64,000 nt of DNA. It comes from Collimonas sp. OK412. GTDB taxonomy: Bacteria > Pseudomonadota > Gammaproteobacteria > Burkholderiales > Burkholderiaceae_D. The DNA is taken from positions 186,001-250,000 of the forward strand of contig NZ_FOLC01000004.1 of NCBI RefSeq assembly GCF_900112135.1, given 5' to 3'. Below, piece after piece: positions 38,222 to 49,986 of this stretch (its first letter is position 1; every line of letters begins with the position of its first letter). The notes under the pieces were generated by a model. It was not told the DNA's origin and ran no database searches. It saw only the letters and a program-made list of their open reading frames with translations. A program made the translations under genes and the position numbers.

Positions 38222-41200
38222 ATGAACGCCCCAGTCAAAATCCAGGCATTATTGTCAGACGCGCCACACGGCGCCGCTCCTACGCGCTTGCGCGAGATTC
38301 CTTATAACTACACCTCGTTTTCAGACCGCGAGATCGTGATCCGCCTGCTGGGCGAAGCATCCTGGCGCCTGCTCGACGAACTGCGCAGCAAGCGCCAGAC
38401 CGGCCGTTCCGCCAGGATGCTGTATGAAGTGCTGGGCGACATCTGGGTAGTGCGGCGCAATCCGTATCTGCAAGATGACATGCTGGATAACCCGAAGCGC
38501 CGCCAAGCCCTGATTGATGCGTTGCATCACCGGCTCGGCGAAGTCGACAAGCGCCGTATCGTCACCGGCGAGGGCGATGCCGCCGGCGATGAAGAAGCGA
38601 AAAAACGCAGCGAGAATGTGGAAGCGCTGCTGGCCGCCGCGCGCAAGGCGATCGCCGCCTTCGCCGACGAATTCCGCCAGACCTACGATCTGCGCAAGCG
38701 CGCCAACAAGATCCTGGGGCGCTATACCGCCAAGGACAACATCAAGTTCGACGGCCTGTCGCGCGTATCGCATGTGACCGACGCCACCGACTGGCGCGTC
38801 GAATATCCGTTCGTGGTGCTGACGCCCGACAGCGAAGATGAAATGGCCGGCCTGGTCAAGGGCTGCATCGAGCTCGGCCTGACCATCATCCCGCGCGGCG
38901 GCGGCACCGGCTACACCGGCGGCGCGATTCCGCTGACGCCGTTGTCGGCAGTCATCAACACCGAAAAACTGGAACAGCTGGGCGCAGTCGAAATGGCCGT
39001 CCTGCCAGGACTCGACAAAGAATACGCGACGATCTATTCCGGCGCCGGCGTGGTCACCAAGCGCGTGTCGGACGCCGCCGAAAAAGCCGGTTTCGTGTTC
39101 GCGGTCGATCCGACTTCGGCCGAGGCATCCTGCGTTGGCGGCAATATCGCCATGAACGCCGGCGGCAAGAAAGCCGTGCTGTGGGGCACCGCGCTGGATA
39201 ATCTGGCGAGCTGGCGCATGGTCGATCCGAACGGCGACTGGCTGGACGTGACCCGTCTCGACCACAATTTGGGCAAGATCCATGACACGCCGCTGGCGCG
39301 CTTCCAGCTGGAATGGCGCCATCCGGCGGAGAAGGGCCGGCCGAGCGAAAAGCCGTTCAAGACCGAGATCCTGGAAATCGCCGGCCGGGTATTCCGCAAG
39401 GAAGGCCTGGGCAAGGACGTGACCGACAAATTCCTGGCGGGTTTGCCGGGAATCCAGAAAGAAGGCTGCGATGGCCTGATCACTTCCGGGCGCTGGATCC
39501 TGCACAAGATGCCGAAGCACACGCGCACCGTCTGCCTGGAATTCTTCGGCCAGGCGCGCGATGCGATTCCTTCGATCGTCGAGATCAAGGACTTCCTCGA
39601 TGCCGAAACCAGGAAGGGTGGCGCCATCCTGGCCGGCCTGGAGCACCTGGACGAGCGTTACCTGCGCGCAGTCGGCTACACCACCAAATCGAAGCGCGGC
39701 GTACTGCCGAAGATGGCCTTGTTCGGCGACATCGTCGGCGACGATGAAAACGCGGTGGCGCAAGCGGCGTCGGAAGTGGTGCGCATGGCCAACAACCGGG
39801 TCGGCGAGGGTTTCATTGCAGTCAGCCCGGAAGCGCGCAAGAAATTCTGGCTGGACCGCGCCCGCACGGCCGCCATCGCCAAGCATACCAACGCCTTCAA
39901 GATCAATGAAGACGTGGTGATTCCGCTCAACCGCATGGGCGAGTACACCGACGGCATCGAACGCATCAATATCGAGCTGTCGGCCAAGAACAAGCTGCAG
40001 CTGGTGGATGAATTGCGCGATTTCCTGCTCAAGGGAAATCTGCCGCTGGGCAAGGGCGACGACGCCGACGGCGACGACATTCCCGCTGCCGAAATACTGG
40101 AAGACCGCGTGCACCAGGCCGAGCAATTGCTGGTCGAAGTGCAGGCGCGCTGGACTTACCTGCTGGCCAACCTGGACAAGCCGCTCAAGGATGCGAAAGA
40201 CGAGCTGGCCGCGTTAGGACTGGAAAAACTCGGCCTGGTGTTCGAGCAGCGCCTGCTGCAGCAGCCCAACGCCACCGTGTTCGACGTGGTGCAGGACCGC
40301 ACCGTGCGCGTGTCCTGGAAACAGGAAGTGCGCGCCTTGCTGCGCCAGATATTCAACGGTGCTTCGTTCAAGCTGATCCTCGACGAGTGCAGCGCGATCC
40401 ACAAACGGGTCTTGCGCGGCCGCGTGTTCGTGGCCTTGCACATGCATGCCGGCGACGGCAACGTGCATACCAACCTGCCGGTCAATTCCGACCACTATGA
40501 AATGCTGCAGGATGCGCACGCCGCGGTGGCGCGCATCATGACCCTGGCGCGTTCGCTGGACGGCGTGATTTCGGGCGAACACGGGATCGGCATCACCAAG
40601 CTGGAGTTCCTGACCGAAGACGAGATCAAGGACTTCCGCAGCTACAAGCTGCGGGTCGATCCGGAAGGCCGTTTCAACAAGGGCAAGCTGCTCAACCTGC
40701 CGGGTTTCGAAGCCGACCTGAGCAATGCCTACACGCCGTCGTTCGGCCTGATGGGACACGAATCGCTGATCATGCAGCAAAGCGATATCGGCGCCATCGC
40801 CAACAGCGTCAAGGATTGCCTGCGCTGCGGCAAATGCAAGCCGGTGTGCGCCACCCACGTGCCGCGCGCCAACCTGCTGTACTCGCCGCGCAACAAGATC
40901 CTGGCGACCTCGCTGCTGGTGGAAGCCTTCCTGTACGAAGAGCAGACCCGGCGCGGCATCTCGATCAAGCATTGGGAAGAATTCGAAGACGTGGCCGACC
41001 ACTGCACGGTCTGCCACAAGTGCGTCACGCCATGCCCGGTCGACATCGATTTCGGCGACGTCTCGATGAACATGCGCAACCTGCTGCGCAAGATGAACAA
41101 GAAATCGTTCAATCCCGGCACCACGGCTGCGATGTTCTTCCTGAACGCCACCGATCCGGCCACCATCAACATGACGCGCAAGGTCATGACCGACTGGGGT

Positions 41201-42229
41201 TTCAAGGCGCAGCGCCTGGGCAACGACATACTGAAGAAATTCGCCAAGAAGCAGACCAAGAAACCGCCTGCCACGGTTGGCAAGGCGCCGATCAAGGAAC
41301 AGGTGATCCACTTCATCAACAAGAAGATGCCGGGCAACCTGCCGAAGAAGACCGCGCGCGCCTTGCTGGATATCGAAGACGACAAGATCGTGCCTATCAT
41401 CCGCGATCCGAAGAGCACCACCGCCGATACCGAAGCCGTGTTTTATTTCCCGGGCTGCGGTTCCGAGCGGCTGTTCTCGCAAGTCGGCCTGGCCACGCAA
41501 GCGATGCTGTGGCAGGTCGGCGTGCAGACCGTGCTGCCGCCGGGTTACCTGTGCTGCGGTTATCCGCAGCGCGGTTCGGGCGATTTCGACAAGGCGGAAA
41601 AGATCATCACCGACAACCGCGTGCTGTTCCACCGCATGGCGAATACCCTGAACTACCTCGACATCAAGACCGTGATCGTTTCCTGCGGCACTTGCTACGA
41701 CCAGCTGCAGGGCTACCAGTTCGACAAGATCTTCCCGGGTTGCCGCATCATCGATATCCACGAATACCTGCTGGAAAAGAATCTCAAGCTGGAAGGCGTG
41801 AGCGGCACGCGCTACATGTACCACGATCCTTGCCACAGCCCGATGAAACTGCAGGACCCGATGAAGACGGTGAACGCGCTCATCACCACCGACAGCGGGA
41901 CCAAGATCGAGAAGAACGAACGTTGCTGCGGCGAGTCCGGCACCTTCGGCGTGAGCCGTCCGGATGTCTCGACCCAGGTCCGTTTCCGCAAGGAAGAGGA
42001 GATGAACAAGGGCGCGGACAAGCTGCGCGCCGACGGTTTCGGCGGCGACGTCAAGATCCTCACTTCCTGCCCGTCTTGCCTGCAAGGGCTGTCGCGCTAC
42101 AACGATGATTCCGGCACCACAGCAGACTACATCGTGGTCGAGATGGCGCGCCACCTGCTGGGCGAGAACTGGCTGCCGGACTATGTTGCACGCGCCAATA
42201 ACGGCGGCATCGAACGGATCCTGGTGTGA
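38222..42229 (+). CDS. Giant FAD-linked oxidase / Fe-S oxidoreductase fusion (DUF3683 type)
   Basis: 1335-residue protein of the D-lactate/glycolate dehydrogenase superfamily. After an N-terminal DUF3683 region (about 1-190) comes an FAD-binding PCMH domain ([17 protein letters not shown] near 220) and the FAD-oxidase C-terminal domain with [15 protein letters not shown] and SGEHGIG. Two [4Fe-4S] clusters follow: [11 protein letters not shown] near 866 and [16 protein letters not shown] near 930. The end carries two CCG domains ([12 protein letters not shown] with CCGYPQRG, and [15 protein letters not shown]), as in GlcF and HdrB. It thus joins GlcD- and GlcF-like parts in one chain. The substrate is an unknown 2-hydroxy acid, the acceptor probably quinone. 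It starts the HIT-DUF971 run. Confidence 0.92.
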   Translation: MNAPVKIQALLSDAPHGAAPTRLREIPYNYTSFSDREIVIRLLGEASWRLLDELRSKRQTGRSARMLYEVLGDIWVVRRNPYLQDDMLDNPKRRQALIDALHHRLGEVDKRRIVTGEGDAAGDEEAKKRSENVEALLAAARKAIAAFADEFRQTYDLRKRANKILGRYTAKDNIKFDGLSRVSHVTDATDWRVEYPFVVLTPDSEDEMAGLVKGCIELGLTIIPRGGGTGYTGGAIPLTPLSAVINTEKLEQLGAVEMAVLPGLDKEYATIYSGAGVVTKRVSDAAEKAGFVFAVDPTSAEASCVGGNIAMNAGGKKAVLWGTALDNLASWRMVDPNGDWLDVTRLDHNLGKIHDTPLARFQLEWRHPAEKGRPSEKPFKTEILEIAGRVFRKEGLGKDVTDKFLAGLPGIQKEGCDGLITSGRWILHKMPKHTRTVCLEFFGQARDAIPSIVEIKDFLDAETRKGGAILAGLEHLDERYLRAVGYTTKSKRGVLPKMALFGDIVGDDENAVAQAASEVVRMANNRVGEGFIAVSPEARKKFWLDRARTAAIAKHTNAFKINEDVVIPLNRMGEYTDGIERINIELSAKNKLQLVDELRDFLLKGNLPLGKGDDADGDDIPAAEILEDRVHQAEQLLVEVQARWTYLLANLDKPLKDAKDELAALGLEKLGLVFEQRLLQQPNATVFDVVQDRTVRVSWKQEVRALLRQIFNGASFKLILDECSAIHKRVLRGRVFVALHMHAGDGNVHTNLPVNSDHYEMLQDAHAAVARIMTLARSLDGVISGEHGIGITKLEFLTEDEIKDFRSYKLRVDPEGRFNKGKLLNLPGFEADLSNAYTPSFGLMGHESLIMQQSDIGAIANSVKDCLRCGKCKPVCATHVPRANLLYSPRNKILATSLLVEAFLYEEQTRRGISIKHWEEFEDVADHCTVCHKCVTPCPVDIDFGDVSMNMRNLLRKMNKKSFNPGTTAAMFFLNATDPATINMTRKVMTDWGFKAQRLGNDILKKFAKKQTKKPPATVGKAPIKEQVIHFINKKMPGNLPKKTARALLDIEDDKIVPIIRDPKSTTADTEAVFYFPGCGSERLFSQVGLATQAMLWQVGVQTVLPPGYLCCGYPQRGSGDFDKAEKIITDNRVLFHRMANTLNYLDIKTVIVSCGTCYDQLQGYQFDKIFPGCRIIDIHEYLLEKNLKLEGVSGTRYMYHDPCHSPMKLQDPMKTVNALITTDSGTKIEKNERCCGESGTFGVSRPDVSTQVRFRKEEEMNKGADKLRADGFGGDVKILTSCPSCLQGLSRYNDDSGTTADYIVVEMARHLLGENWLPDYVARANNGGIERILV

Positions 42230-42231
42230 CC

Positions 42232-42660
42232 ATGGCAATGCATTCAGCTGATTGCGAACTGTGCAACGGCGACGGTGGGGAAGTACTCCACTACGCCGAA
42301 AAATTCCGCGTGGTGCTGGTCGACGATGCCTCTTATCCAGGTTTTTGCCGTGTCATCTGGAACGATCATGTGAAGGAAATGACCGATCTGCCGGTGGCTG
42401 ATCGCAGCACATTGATGGCTGCGGTCTGCAAGGTGGAGTCTGCGGTGCGTGCTGTCATGCAGCCGGAAAAAATCAACCTGGCCAGCCTCGGCAACATGAC
42501 GCCGCATCTGCACTGGCATGTGATTCCACGCTATGTGGACGACGCTCATTTCCCTGGCCCGGTGTGGGCCGAAGCGCAACGGCAGCCATCGCCAGCCACG
42601 CTGGAGCAACGGCAGGTGTTGCTGGGCGCATTGCGTTCTGCCGTCTCCGGGCAGTTTTAA
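42232..42660 (+). CDS. HIT-family nucleotide hydrolase/transferase
   Basis: 142-residue histidine-triad protein with the active-site motif HLHWHVIPR near residue 90 and an N-terminal CELC pair. HIT proteins hydrolyse nucleoside phosphoramidates or dinucleotides; the substrate is not known. ATG at 42232 lies two bases after the previous stop; a GTG at 42226 overlapping that stop is the alternative. It precedes DUF971, the usual order ahead of ubiE in betaproteobacteria. Confidence 0.93.
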   Translation: MAMHSADCELCNGDGGEVLHYAEKFRVVLVDDASYPGFCRVIWNDHVKEMTDLPVADRSTLMAAVCKVESAVRAVMQPEKINLASLGNMTPHLHWHVIPRYVDDAHFPGPVWAEAQRQPSPATLEQRQVLLGALRSAVSGQF

Positions 42661-42681
42661 TCTCATTTACGGGCAACCCCA

Positions 42682-43113
42682 ATGACCGGTTCCAAGCAAT
42701 CAGCCCCGGCGCCTGCGCCGGTGTCATTCGTAGTGCACAAGCAATCGTGCAAGCTGGAAGTCGCCTTCGACGACGGCGCGGTTTTTTTGCTGCCGTTTGA
42801 ATTGATGCGCGTGTATTCGCCCTCCGCCGAAGTCAGCGGCCATGGTCCCGGGCAGGAAGTGCTGCAGACCGGCAAGCGCAATGTCGAAATGGCGGCGCTC
42901 GACCCGGTCGGCAATTATGCCGTCAAGCCGACGTTTTCCGACGGCCATGTCAGCGGCATCTATACCTGGGCCTACCTGTATAAATTAGGACGGGACCAGG
43001 AGGCAATGTGGGAAGACTACCTGCAGCGTCTTGAAGCAGCCGGCCATACCCGGGAATCCGGCCGCGACCTGCCGATGACAGCCAAGGCCGCGGGCGGCCA
43101 CGGTTGCGCATAA
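42682..43113 (+). CDS. DUF971 (gamma-butyrobetaine hydroxylase N-domain-like) protein
   Basis: 143-residue protein with the DUF971 pattern: an early KLEVAFDDGAVFLLPFELMRVYSPSAEV and a later VGNYAVKPTFSDGHVSGIYTWAYL. The domain also occurs at the N-terminus of gamma-butyrobetaine dioxygenases and in Fe-S assembly related proteins; stand-alone forms have no proven function. It normally sits just before ubiE; here a phosphonate island of 6.7 kb separates them. Confidence 0.92.
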   Translation: MTGSKQSAPAPAPVSFVVHKQSCKLEVAFDDGAVFLLPFELMRVYSPSAEVSGHGPGQEVLQTGKRNVEMAALDPVGNYAVKPTFSDGHVSGIYTWAYLYKLGRDQEAMWEDYLQRLEAAGHTRESGRDLPMTAKAAGGHGCA

Positions 43114-43157
43114 GCTAGCCGGACCCCGTCTCCGCAATATCCGGCCGGCTTGCATCG

Positions 43158-44288
43158 TCAAGAATTGCCGGCGTTCCTTGCCTTGATTCCCATCTCGCGC
43201 AGTGCATCGCCGATCGCATGCACTGCCTGCCGCATTTCCTCCGCGCCGATAGAACCGATGCAACCCACGCGGAAAGTCTCGGCCTGGGTCAGCTTGCCTG
43301 GGTACAGGATGAAGCCCTTGTCGCGCACCCGGTTATAGAAATCCTTGAATGCGTAACTGGCGCTGTTCGGCGCATGCATCGTGACGATGATGGGCGCCTG
43401 GATTTTTGCCGGCAGAAACTGGATCAGCCCCAGTTCGCGCATGCCCGCCATCAGGGTGTCGTAGTTCCTGGTATAGCGCGCCAGCCGGGCCGGCTGGCCG
43501 CCTTCCGCAAAAAACTGGTTCAACGCCGCATGAAAAGCCACCACGATGTGGGTCGGCGGCGTGAAGCGCCATTGCGTGGTTTTTTCCATGTAGGTCCACT
43601 GATCGTGAAGGTCGAGCGACAGCGACCTTGAATTGCCCGCGCTTTTTTCCAGTACGCTTTTGCGGACAATCACGAAGCCCATGCCCGGTGGTCCTTCTAT
43701 GCATTTGCCGCTGGCCGCGATCAGTGCATCGAAACTGATTTTCGTTGCATCGATTTCCAGCGCGCCGAAAGAACTCATGGCGTCGATGACCAGGCTTTTC
43801 TTGTGCTGCGCCACTACTTCGGCAATTTCATATAGGGGATTGAGGATGCCGGTGCTGGTTTCGCAATGGATCACGCCGATGTGCGTGATGCTGCGGTCGT
43901 TGCCCAAGGCGCGCTCGACATCGGCAGCAGTGGTCGGCACGTCCTCGGCCGTTTCCAGCACGGATACCTGGCGTCCCATCATCTCGACGATTTTCGCCAT
44001 GCGCTTGCCGTAGGCGCCGTTGATCAGCACCAGCATGTGGCCGTTGCGCGGCAGCAGGGTGTTGATCGCGGCTTCTATCGAGAATGTGCCGCTGCCCTGC
44101 ATTGGCACGCACACATGGCTTTCGTGCGCATTGGCGATGTCGAGCAATTGCTTGCGTACTTTGGCCGTGATGGCGTTGAAGGCGGCATCCCAGGAGCCCC
44201 AGTCCTGCAGCATGGCGCTCTTGGTGGCGAGGGAAGTGGTCAGTGGTCCGGGGGTCAGCAGAATCGGATCGCGGCTATGCAGGCTCAT
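43158..44288 (-). CDS. phnW: 2-aminoethylphosphonate:pyruvate aminotransferase
   Basis: 376-residue fold-type I PLP enzyme that converts AEP and pyruvate to phosphonoacetaldehyde and alanine. The N-terminal [25 protein letters not shown] is diagnostic. The PLP site is [18 protein letters not shown] with the Schiff-base Lys, preceded by [11 protein letters not shown]. It is divergent from the regulator and the rest of the degradation operon, with a palindromic operator between. No phnX (phosphonatase) gene is present, so its product goes to the PhnY-PhnA branch. Confidence 0.96.
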   Translation of the reverse strand: MSLHSRDPILLTPGPLTTSLATKSAMLQDWGSWDAAFNAITAKVRKQLLDIANAHESHVCVPMQGSGTFSIEAAINTLLPRNGHMLVLINGAYGKRMAKIVEMMGRQVSVLETAEDVPTTAADVERALGNDRSITHIGVIHCETSTGILNPLYEIAEVVAQHKKSLVIDAMSSFGALEIDATKISFDALIAASGKCIEGPPGMGFVIVRKSVLEKSAGNSRSLSLDLHDQWTYMEKTTQWRFTPPTHIVVAFHAALNQFFAEGGQPARLARYTRNYDTLMAGMRELGLIQFLPAKIQAPIIVTMHAPNSASYAFKDFYNRVRDKGFILYPGKLTQAETFRVGCIGSIGAEEMRQAVHAIGDALREMGIKARNAGNS

Positions 44289-44330
44289 GAGGGTGTCCTT
44301 GGTTTGATATCACACGTTGTTTCATGTATA

Positions 44331-44346
44331 TTGTAGACAATCTACA
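44331..44346. promoter_or_regulatory. Operator palindrome between phnW and the GntR regulator
   Basis: TGTAGA-CAA-TCTACA (44332-44346) is a perfect inverted repeat. It also contains TTGTAGACAA, the TTGTnnACAA type of site bound by FadR/FCD-subfamily GntR regulators. It is the only strong dyad in the 104-base divergent spacer, 43 bases before phnW and 47 before the regulator gene, so one site could control both directions. Confidence 0.7.
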
Positions 44347-44392
44347 CTTGCTTGAGTTAAAGTGCAATCATCAAACGTCTAAAAAGAACGCC

Positions 44393-45100
44393 ATGACCGT
44401 CAACCGCACCATGAACACTATCGCCCTGGTCCAGAAAAACTCGCTGCCTTCCTTAGTGCAGAAAGAACTGGAGCGCATGATCCTCACCGGCGACCTGGTC
44501 GCCGGCGACAAGCTCAACGAGGTTTCGCTGGCGGAAATGCTGGGCGTTTCGCGCGGTCCGGTGCGCGAGGCGTTTCGCGCGCTGGAAGAGGCGGGGCTGG
44601 TGCAGCAGGAAAAAAACTGCGGCGTGTTCGTGCGCCAGATTTCGGTCGAAGAAGCCGACGAGATTTATGAGGTGCGGGCGGCGCTGGATGAATTGATCGG
44701 GCGCAAGCTGGCGGCGGCCATCAAGCCGGCCCAAGTGCAGGAGCTGCGCACGCTGCTCGATCGCATGGACGGCATGGTGGCGCTGGGCGACGTCGACGGC
44801 TACCTGAAACTGAACCTGGCCTTCCATGATGCGCTGGTGCAGTTCACCGCCAACAAGAAGCTGCTGCATACCTACCGCCGCCTGGTCAACGAACTCAGCC
44901 TGTTCCGCCGCTCGGCGCTGGCGCAAAAGGGCAGCCTGCCGACTTCGACTACCGAACACCACAAGATCGTCGACGCCATCGCCGCCGGCGATCCGCAAGC
45001 CGCCGGCGACATCATGCGCGAACACGCGGTGGCCGGGCGCAACCGCATGCACAAGGCGCAGGCAAAAGCTGCCTCGGCCGCGCCGATCACCTTGAAGTAA
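44393..45100 (+). CDS. GntR-family regulator (FCD/FadR subfamily), phosphonate operon
   Basis: 235-residue repressor-type protein. The winged helix includes MILTGDLVAGDKLNEVSLAEMLGVSRGPVREAFRALEEAGLV. The C-terminal all-helical FCD domain has the metal-binding pattern EVRAALDELIGRKLA, LNLAFHDALV, and STTEHHKIVDAI with REHAV near the end. ATG at 44393 fits the family start; a frame from 44324 would run across the operator. It heads phnA-phnY-HD-FAD and probably responds to AEP or an intermediate. Confidence 0.93.
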   Translation: MTVNRTMNTIALVQKNSLPSLVQKELERMILTGDLVAGDKLNEVSLAEMLGVSRGPVREAFRALEEAGLVQQEKNCGVFVRQISVEEADEIYEVRAALDELIGRKLAAAIKPAQVQELRTLLDRMDGMVALGDVDGYLKLNLAFHDALVQFTANKKLLHTYRRLVNELSLFRRSALAQKGSLPTSTTEHHKIVDAIAAGDPQAAGDIMREHAVAGRNRMHKAQAKAASAAPITLK

Positions 45101-46369
<1,269 letters not shown>

Positions 46370-46413
46370 GCGCGCAATAAATTTTCTCCACGCTGACCGA
46401 CAGACCCGAGGAC

Positions 46414-47874
46414 ATGATGCTGACCGAACTGAGCAAGCTCAAGCAAGGCGAGCCTTTACACCAAGAGATGCGGATTGCCGGCAAGCTGGTCGGCAACCCG
46501 CGCCGCATAGAAATCCGCAATCCTTTCAACGGCGCGCTGGTCGGTTCGGTGCCGAAGGCTACAGTGGAAGACATCCGCCATGCTTTCCAGGCGGCGCGCG
46601 CCTTTTGCTCGCCGCTGACGCGCTATGAACGGTCGCGCATCGTGTTGCGCGCTTCGGAGCTGCTGCGCGCCAATGCCGATGCGATTTCCGACCTGATCAC
46701 GGCAGAAGCCGGCCTGTGCAAGAAAGACAGCCTGTATGAAGTCGGCCGCGCCTGCGACGTATTCGTGTTCGCCGCCAACCAGGCGCTGGTGGATGACGGC
46801 CAGGTGTTTTCCTGCGACCTGACGCCGCACGGCAAGCAGCGCAAGGTCTATACCTTGAAAGAACCATTGCTGGGCGCGATTTCGGCGATCACGCCGTTCA
46901 ACCATCCGCTCAACCAGGTTGCCCATAAGGTTGCGCCTTCGATCGCCACCAACAATCGCATGGTGCTCAAGCCGACTGAAAAAACGCCGCTGTCGGCGCT
47001 GCTGCTGGCGGACATCCTGTACGAAGCCGGCCTGCCGCCGGCAATGTTCTCGGTGGTCACCGGCGATCCCGCTGAAATCGCGGATGAAATGCTGACCAAT
47101 CCCGATGTCGACCTGGTGACATTCACCGGCGGCGTACCTATCGGCAAATACATCGCCGGCAAGGCGGTCTACAAACGCCAGGTGCTGGAGCTGGGCGGCA
47201 ACGACCCGATCATCGTGATGGAAGACGCCGACCTGGAGGAGGCGGCGACGCTGGCGGTTTCCGGTTCGTACAAGAATTCCGGCCAGCGCTGCACGGCGAT
47301 CAAGCGCATGATCGTGCACCAGGCGGTGGCCGATGAATTCGTCGAGCTGCTGGTCAGCAAAACCAAGGCCGTCAAATACGGCGATCCGATGGATCCGCAC
47401 AACGACATGGGCACCGTGATCGACGCCCGCTCCGCCAGCGCCTTTGAGGCCAAGGTCAAGGACGCCCAGCAGCACGGCGCCAAGCTCCTGTTCGGCAACC
47501 TGCGCGATGGCGCACTGTACTCGCCGACCGTGCTCGACCACGTGCCGGCCGATTGCCTGCTGGTCGCAGAAGAAACCTTCGGCCCGGTGTCGCCAGTGAT
47601 CCGCTGCACCGATATCGCCGACGCCATCCGTATCTCGAATTCGACGCCCTACGGCTTGTCGTCCTCGGTCTGCACCAACCGCCTCGATTACATCACCCGT
47701 TTCGTGCGCGAACTGCAGGTCGGCAGCATCAACGTGCGCGAAGTGCCAGGCTATCGCCTGGAACTGACGCCGTTCGGCGGCATCAAGGATTCCGGCCTGG
47801 GTTACAAGGAAGGCGTGCAGGAAGCGATGAAGAGTTTCTGCAACACCAAAACCTATTCCCTGCCTTGGAATTGA
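46414..47874 (+). CDS. phnY: Phosphonoacetaldehyde dehydrogenase (NAD)
   Basis: 486-residue aldehyde dehydrogenase that oxidises phosphonoacetaldehyde to phosphonoacetate, feeding PhnA. The catalytic Cys is in [11 protein letters not shown] and the general base Glu in [11 protein letters not shown]. The cofactor region [23 protein letters not shown] and the C-terminal [15 protein letters not shown] are typical of the family. ATG at 46414 has GAGGA close upstream. Note that the name phnY is used elsewhere for an unrelated 2-oxoglutarate dioxygenase that partners PhnZ. Confidence 0.94.
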   Translation: MMLTELSKLKQGEPLHQEMRIAGKLVGNPRRIEIRNPFNGALVGSVPKATVEDIRHAFQAARAFCSPLTRYERSRIVLRASELLRANADAISDLITAEAGLCKKDSLYEVGRACDVFVFAANQALVDDGQVFSCDLTPHGKQRKVYTLKEPLLGAISAITPFNHPLNQVAHKVAPSIATNNRMVLKPTEKTPLSALLLADILYEAGLPPAMFSVVTGDPAEIADEMLTNPDVDLVTFTGGVPIGKYIAGKAVYKRQVLELGGNDPIIVMEDADLEEAATLAVSGSYKNSGQRCTAIKRMIVHQAVADEFVELLVSKTKAVKYGDPMDPHNDMGTVIDARSASAFEAKVKDAQQHGAKLLFGNLRDGALYSPTVLDHVPADCLLVAEETFGPVSPVIRCTDIADAIRISNSTPYGLSSSVCTNRLDYITRFVRELQVGSINVREVPGYRLELTPFGGIKDSGLGYKEGVQEAMKSFCNTKTYSLPWN

Positions 47875-47889
47875 ACTGGAGCTGAACCT

Positions 47890-48441
47890 ATGCTGACCAT
47901 TCCGCAAATCTGCGAACTGTTCGAACGCGGCGGCCACCAGATGTACAGCGGCGAGCCGGTCAGCCAGCTCGAGCACGCGCTGCAGTCGGCAACCTTGGCC
48001 GAGCAGGCCGGCGCCGCCCCGGAACTGGTGTGCGCCGCCTTGCTGCACGATCTCGGGCATTTGCTGAACCCGCAAGGCGAGACGCCGTCCGCGCGCGGCG
48101 TCGACGATACCCATCAATATTTCGCGATACCGCATCTGCGCGGCTTGTTCAGTCCGGCAGTACTGGAGCCGATCCGCCTGCACGTCGACGCCAAGCGTTA
48201 CCTGTGCGCGACAGATGCCGGTTATTGGAACCGCCTGTCTGAAGACTCCAAGCGCAGCCTGGAATTGCAGGGCGGCGTGTTTTCCGCCGCGGATGCGGCG
48301 CAGTTCATCGCCCGTCCTTATGCCGCCGATGCAGTCAGCCTGCGCCTGTGGGACGACCAGGCCAAGGTGAAAGGCATGGCGACCCCCGGCCTGCAATATT
48401 TTTTCAAGCTGATGTCGGCCTGCGCCTTGGCTGCTGCTTAA
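47890..48441 (+). CDS. PhnZ-type HD-domain mixed-valent di-iron oxygenase (phosphonate operon HDIG protein)
   Basis: 183-residue HD-domain protein. Residues line up with the PhnZ set that binds two irons and the substrate: His29, His53-Asp54, His57, His75, His98, Lys102 and Asp155. The gating pair Tyr19 and Glu22 (MYSGEPVSQLEH) is also present, with spacings almost identical to PhnZ. PhnZ cleaves (R)-1-hydroxy-2-aminoethylphosphonate to glycine and phosphate using oxygen; relatives act on N-methylated analogues. No 2-oxoglutarate dioxygenase to make such a substrate is in the window. The gene starts 15 bases after phnY. Confidence 0.87.
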   Translation: MLTIPQICELFERGGHQMYSGEPVSQLEHALQSATLAEQAGAAPELVCAALLHDLGHLLNPQGETPSARGVDDTHQYFAIPHLRGLFSPAVLEPIRLHVDAKRYLCATDAGYWNRLSEDSKRSLELQGGVFSAADAAQFIARPYAADAVSLRLWDDQAKVKGMATPGLQYFFKLMSACALAAA

Positions 48442-48474
48442 CCGTTACCGTTACCCATTCAGGATAACCAATCC

Positions 48475-49863
48475 ATGCGCCCATTCTGGCTTGAAGAAGC
48501 ATTGTTCGACGGCGGCGAGCTGGCTCCCGCCCTGCAAGGCCGGCAAAAGGCGGACGTCGGCATCGTCGGCGGCGGCTTTACCGGCTTGTGGACTGCAATC
48601 CAGCTCAAGCAGCAGGATCCGGCGCTGGACATCGCCATCATCGAGAGCGACCTGTGCGGCGCCGGCGCCAGCGGCCGCAACGGCGGCTGCCTGCTGACCT
48701 GGTCCACCAAGTTCTTCACCTTGCGCCGCCTGTTCGGCGAGGCTGAAGCAGTGCGCCTGGTAAAGGCTTCGGAGGCGGTGGTCGACCACATCGGCAATTT
48801 CTGCCGCGAACACAAGATCAATGCAGAGTTCCGCCAGGATGGCACCTTGTATACCGCCACCACCAAGGCGCAGCTGGGAGTGCTGAACCCGGTGCTGCAG
48901 GAACTGCAGCGGCAGGGCATGAGTTCCTATCATGAGCTGCCTGGCGCTGAAGTGCAGCGCCGTTCCGGTTCCGCGCGTAACCTCGCCGGAGTGTTCTCGC
49001 CGATGGCGGCGACGGTGCATCCGGGAAAACTGGTGCGCGGCCTGCGCCGCGTAGCACTGGACATGGGCATACGGATCTACGAAAGGACGCCGATGCTGTC
49101 GTTCACGCCCGGCGCCACGGTCACGCTGCAGACGCCGGCCGGCAGCCTGCAGGCCGGCAAGGTGGTATTGGCCATCAACGCCTGGATGGCCAGCCGTTTC
49201 CCGCAATTCGAACGGACCCTGGCGGTGGTCTCCAGCGACATGGTGATCACGGAGAAATGCCCCGAGCTGCTGCAGCGCATCGGTTTGACGGACGGCGTAT
49301 CGGTGCTTGATTCGCGCACTTTCGTGTTCTATTACCGCACTACCGAAGACGGCCGCCTGATGCTCGGCAAGGGCGGCAACACCTTCGCCTGGCGCGGCCG
49401 CATCCTGCCGGTATTCGACCAGCGTTCTCCCTATGAACAGCAGCTCAAGCACAGCCTGCACGAATTTTTCCCGGCGCTGGCCGGCGTGCCGATCACCGCC
49501 AGCTGGAACGGCCCCTCCGACCGCTCGGTCACCGGCTTTCCCTTCTTCGGCCGGCTCAACGACATGCCGAACGTGTTCTACGGCTTCGGTTATTCAGGCA
49601 ACGGCGTCGGCCCCAGCTACATGGGCGGGCAATTGTTGTCGTCGCTGGTGCTGGGCCTCGATAACGCCTGGAGCCGCAGCCCGCTGGCAGCCGGCCCGCG
49701 CGGCCAGTTCCCGCCGGAACCGCTGCGCTACATCGGTTCGCTGGTGGTGCGCGACGCTATCCGGCGCAAGGAACTGGCGGAAGACCAGGACCGCAAGCCC
49801 TGGCTGCTGGACCAGATGCTGAGCAAGCTGGCGAATGCCGCGGGCAAGGCTGACAAGGCTTGA
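48475..49863 (+). CDS. FAD-dependent amine oxidoreductase of the phosphonate cluster (DAO family)
   Basis: 462-residue flavoprotein of the DAO/glycine-oxidase superfamily. The dinucleotide loop is VGIVGGGFTGLWTAIQLKQQ, followed by GAGASGRNGGCL; the C-terminal FYGFGYSGNGVGPSYMGGQLL completes the FAD site. An unusually well-kept tail (residues 400-462) follows. Related enzymes in phosphonate gene clusters oxidise N-methyl or free AEP to phosphonoacetaldehyde; that would feed PhnY and PhnA without PhnW. The same fold also serves glycine, sarcosine and gamma-glutamylputrescine oxidases, so the substrate is inferred from context. Last gene of the island, 33 bases after the HD gene. Confidence 0.85.
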   Translation: MRPFWLEEALFDGGELAPALQGRQKADVGIVGGGFTGLWTAIQLKQQDPALDIAIIESDLCGAGASGRNGGCLLTWSTKFFTLRRLFGEAEAVRLVKASEAVVDHIGNFCREHKINAEFRQDGTLYTATTKAQLGVLNPVLQELQRQGMSSYHELPGAEVQRRSGSARNLAGVFSPMAATVHPGKLVRGLRRVALDMGIRIYERTPMLSFTPGATVTLQTPAGSLQAGKVVLAINAWMASRFPQFERTLAVVSSDMVITEKCPELLQRIGLTDGVSVLDSRTFVFYYRTTEDGRLMLGKGGNTFAWRGRILPVFDQRSPYEQQLKHSLHEFFPALAGVPITASWNGPSDRSVTGFPFFGRLNDMPNVFYGFGYSGNGVGPSYMGGQLLSSLVLGLDNAWSRSPLAAGPRGQFPPEPLRYIGSLVVRDAIRRKELAEDQDRKPWLLDQMLSKLANAAGKADKA

Positions 49864-49952
49864 TTGCCTGAGTGTCATGCAAAGCCGGTTCCAGCCGGCA
49901 GGAAACCGTGCATAGTTTATTTGGCAAGCCGAGCACGCAGCGGCTGGACTTG

Positions 49953-49958
49953 TATAAT
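49953..49958 (+). promoter_or_regulatory. -10 element for the ubiE operon
   Basis: A perfect TATAAT 29 bases before the ubiE start, in the 123-base spacer after the phosphonate island. No consensus -35 is seen, but the placement shows how the ubi operon could be transcribed separately from the island. Confidence 0.45.
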
Positions 49959-49986
49959 GTAAGTCTGCCAAAACAAGCTTGCCACC

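Noticed and set aside
38321-40126. 601-codon minus-strand frame, with a second at 40214-42238
   Set aside because: Both are mirror frames of the large FAD/Fe-S dehydrogenase and show no recognisable domain.
46456-48396. 646-codon minus-strand frame
   Set aside because: Antisense to phnY and the HD gene; no domain and skewed composition.
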